Shown one piece after another: positions 62,849 to 64,000 of a DNA stretch of 64,000 nucleotides. Position 1 is the stretch's first letter. Every line of letters begins with the position of its first letter. The notes below the pieces were generated by a model. That model was not told the origin of the DNA, ran no database searches, and saw nothing but the letters and a program-made list of their open reading frames with translations. The DNA is from Shewanella sp. MR-4 (GTDB lineage: Bacteria > Pseudomonadota > Gammaproteobacteria > Enterobacterales > Shewanellaceae), in the NCBI RefSeq assembly GCF_000014685.1, contig NC_008321.1, forward strand, positions 2,601,001 to 2,665,000. The letters run 5' to 3'. Both the position numbers and the translations under genes were made by a program.

Positions 62849-64000
62849 ATGAGAATTCGTTCACAAGTCGGCATGGTCCTGAACTTAGATAAATGTATTG
62901 GCTGCCATACCTGTTCGGTAACTTGTAAAAATGTCTGGACTAGCCGAGAAGGCATGGAGTACGCATGGTTTAACAATGTCGAAAGCAAGCCTGGTACTGG
63001 CTACCCTAGCGATTGGGAAAACCAAGAAAAATGGAAAGGCGGCTGGATACGCAAAATTAGCGGTAAGCTTGAACCAAAAATGGGCGGTAAAATCAGTGTG
63101 TTATCGAAGTTATTCAACAACCCAGATATGCCCGTTATTGATGATTATTATGAGCCATTCACCTTTGATTACGAACATTTGCATAATGCTCCGCAAGGTA
63201 AACATCAGCCGATTGCCCGCCCTCGCTCACTGATCACCGGCGAACGTATGGACAAAATTGAAAAAGGGCCAAACTGGGAAGAAATCCTCGGCGGCGAATT
63301 TTCTAAGCGCTCGGCGGATCAAAACTTCAACCATATACAAAAAGAAATGTATGGTCAGTTTGAAAACACTTTCATGATGTACTTACCTCGTTTGTGCGAG
63401 CACTGTTTAAACCCTGCTTGTGCCGCTACCTGTCCAAGCGGTGCAATTTATAAACGAGAAGAAGACGGTATAGTACTGATAGATCAGGACAAATGTCGTG
63501 GTTGGCGCATGTGCTTAACAGGCTGTCCATACAAAAAAATCTATTTTAACTGGAAGAGCGGTAAGTCAGAAAAATGTATCTTCTGTTATCCTCGGATTGA
63601 AGCGGGTCAACCCACAGTCTGCTCCGAGACCTGTGTCGGACGTATTCGCTATTTGGGCGTTATTTTGTACGATGCTGATCGTATTGAGCAAGCTGCCTCA
63701 GCACATAACACTCAGGATCTCTACCAAAGCCAATTAGATATTTTCTTAGATCCGAACGACCCGAAAGTGATTGCAGAAGCCCGCAAACAGGGAATTACCG
63801 AAAACGTACTCGAGGCGGCACAAAAATCCCCAGTCTACAAAATGGCGATTGATTGGAAACTTGCACTTCCTTTACACCCTGAGTATCGCACTCTACCAAT
63901 GGTCTGGTATGTACCACCACTCTCACCGATCCAATCAGCCGCAGATGCTGGCGCTATCGGCCAAGAGGGTGTGTTACCCGATGTGAAGAGCCTGCGCATT
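62849..64000 (+). CDS. narH: Respiratory nitrate reductase beta subunit NarH, partial
   Basis: 384 codons of about 510; the gene runs past the window end. It carries four-cluster iron-sulphur motifs: CIGCHTCSVTCKN near the N-terminus, LCEHCLNPACAATCPSG, and CRGWRMCLTGCPYKKI, where Trp replaces a Cys as in E. coli NarH (making a [3Fe-4S] cluster), and then CIFCYPRIEAGQPTVC. It passes electrons from NarI to NarG. narJ and narI are expected downstream, outside the window. It is not preceded by its own terminator; start ATG 62849 is coupled to narG. Confidence 0.96.
   Translation, partial: MRIRSQVGMVLNLDKCIGCHTCSVTCKNVWTSREGMEYAWFNNVESKPGTGYPSDWENQEKWKGGWIRKISGKLEPKMGGKISVLSKLFNNPDMPVIDDYYEPFTFDYEHLHNAPQGKHQPIARPRSLITGERMDKIEKGPNWEEILGGEFSKRSADQNFNHIQKEMYGQFENTFMMYLPRLCEHCLNPACAATCPSGAIYKREEDGIVLIDQDKCRGWRMCLTGCPYKKIYFNWKSGKSEKCIFCYPRIEAGQPTVCSETCVGRIRYLGVILYDADRIEQAASAHNTQDLYQSQLDIFLDPNDPKVIAEARKQGITENVLEAAQKSPVYKMAIDWKLALPLHPEYRTLPMVWYVPPLSPIQSAADAGAIGQEGVLPDVKSLRI

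Noticed and set aside
1..64000. CRISPR arrays, tRNA or rRNA genes, insertion sequences or prophage genes
   Set aside because: No regularly spaced repeats, cloverleaf-type sequences, transposase or phage structural proteins were recognised.

Overview
The window looks like a gammaproteobacterial chromosome of the Alteromonadales, most likely a Shewanella. This rests on protein similarity as I recognise it, on the neighbour sets ycgL-minCDE-rnd-fadD, hdfR/maoP, yejK/yejL-yejM and ppk-ppx, and on the presence of the marine-proteobacterial 'dedicated sortase' cluster. No tRNA, rRNA, CRISPR array or insertion sequence was recognised. Strains were not compared, so the species is inference.

Layout. 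1-2.5 kb: end of a lytic transglycosylase gene, ycgL, and the division-site operon minCDE. 2.6-9.4 kb (minus strand): rnd, fadD, an alpha/beta hydrolase, an exported methyltransferase-like protein, a small protein overlapping an M50-type membrane protease, and tsaB. 9.7-14 kb: hemB, an msrB-msrA fusion, a 2-oxoglutarate/Fe(II) oxygenase and the GTPase rbgA/ylqF. 14-19.4 kb: two uncharacterised genes (one AT-rich and possibly acquired), a 650-bp stretch without a convincing gene, a low-molecular-weight tyrosine phosphatase next to an unknown membrane protein, an exported ATP-dependent DNA ligase, and dgkA. 19.6-25 kb: hdfR divergent from maoP, a RimK-like ligase, an outer-membrane protein and an M28 peptidase. 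25-26 kb: a diguanylate cyclase.

26.2-33.1 kb is the most distinctive accessory system. It holds a class GN sortase, its single VIT/vWA substrate with an LPQTS sorting motif, and the OmpA-like PdsO, divergent from a dedicated response regulator and histidine kinase. The kinase's sensor region looks like a CBM9-type carbohydrate-binding fold, and the pdsO leader can fold so that its ribosome-binding site is paired.

33-53 kb is mostly housekeeping: metC, creA, yegD, ppk-ppx behind two candidate Pho boxes, a potassium channel with a zinc-ribbon tail, an L,D-transpeptidase, yecM, a DUF5062-like gene, a possible GvpU-like gene, an M23 endopeptidase, a tandem pterin-synthase-fold protein, a dihaem cytochrome c peroxidase, yejK, yejL, yejM, and an OYE/LysR pair. 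53.3-64 kb: a PAS-GGDEF protein, then a respiratory nitrate module, narL-narX (minus) divergent from narK-narGH (plus, narH cut by the window end). It has FNR-type and NarL-type sites, and narXL are visibly more AT-rich than the genes to the left. Membrane-bound Nar is not part of the usual Shewanella core, which uses periplasmic Nap, so this looks like an acquired respiratory island.
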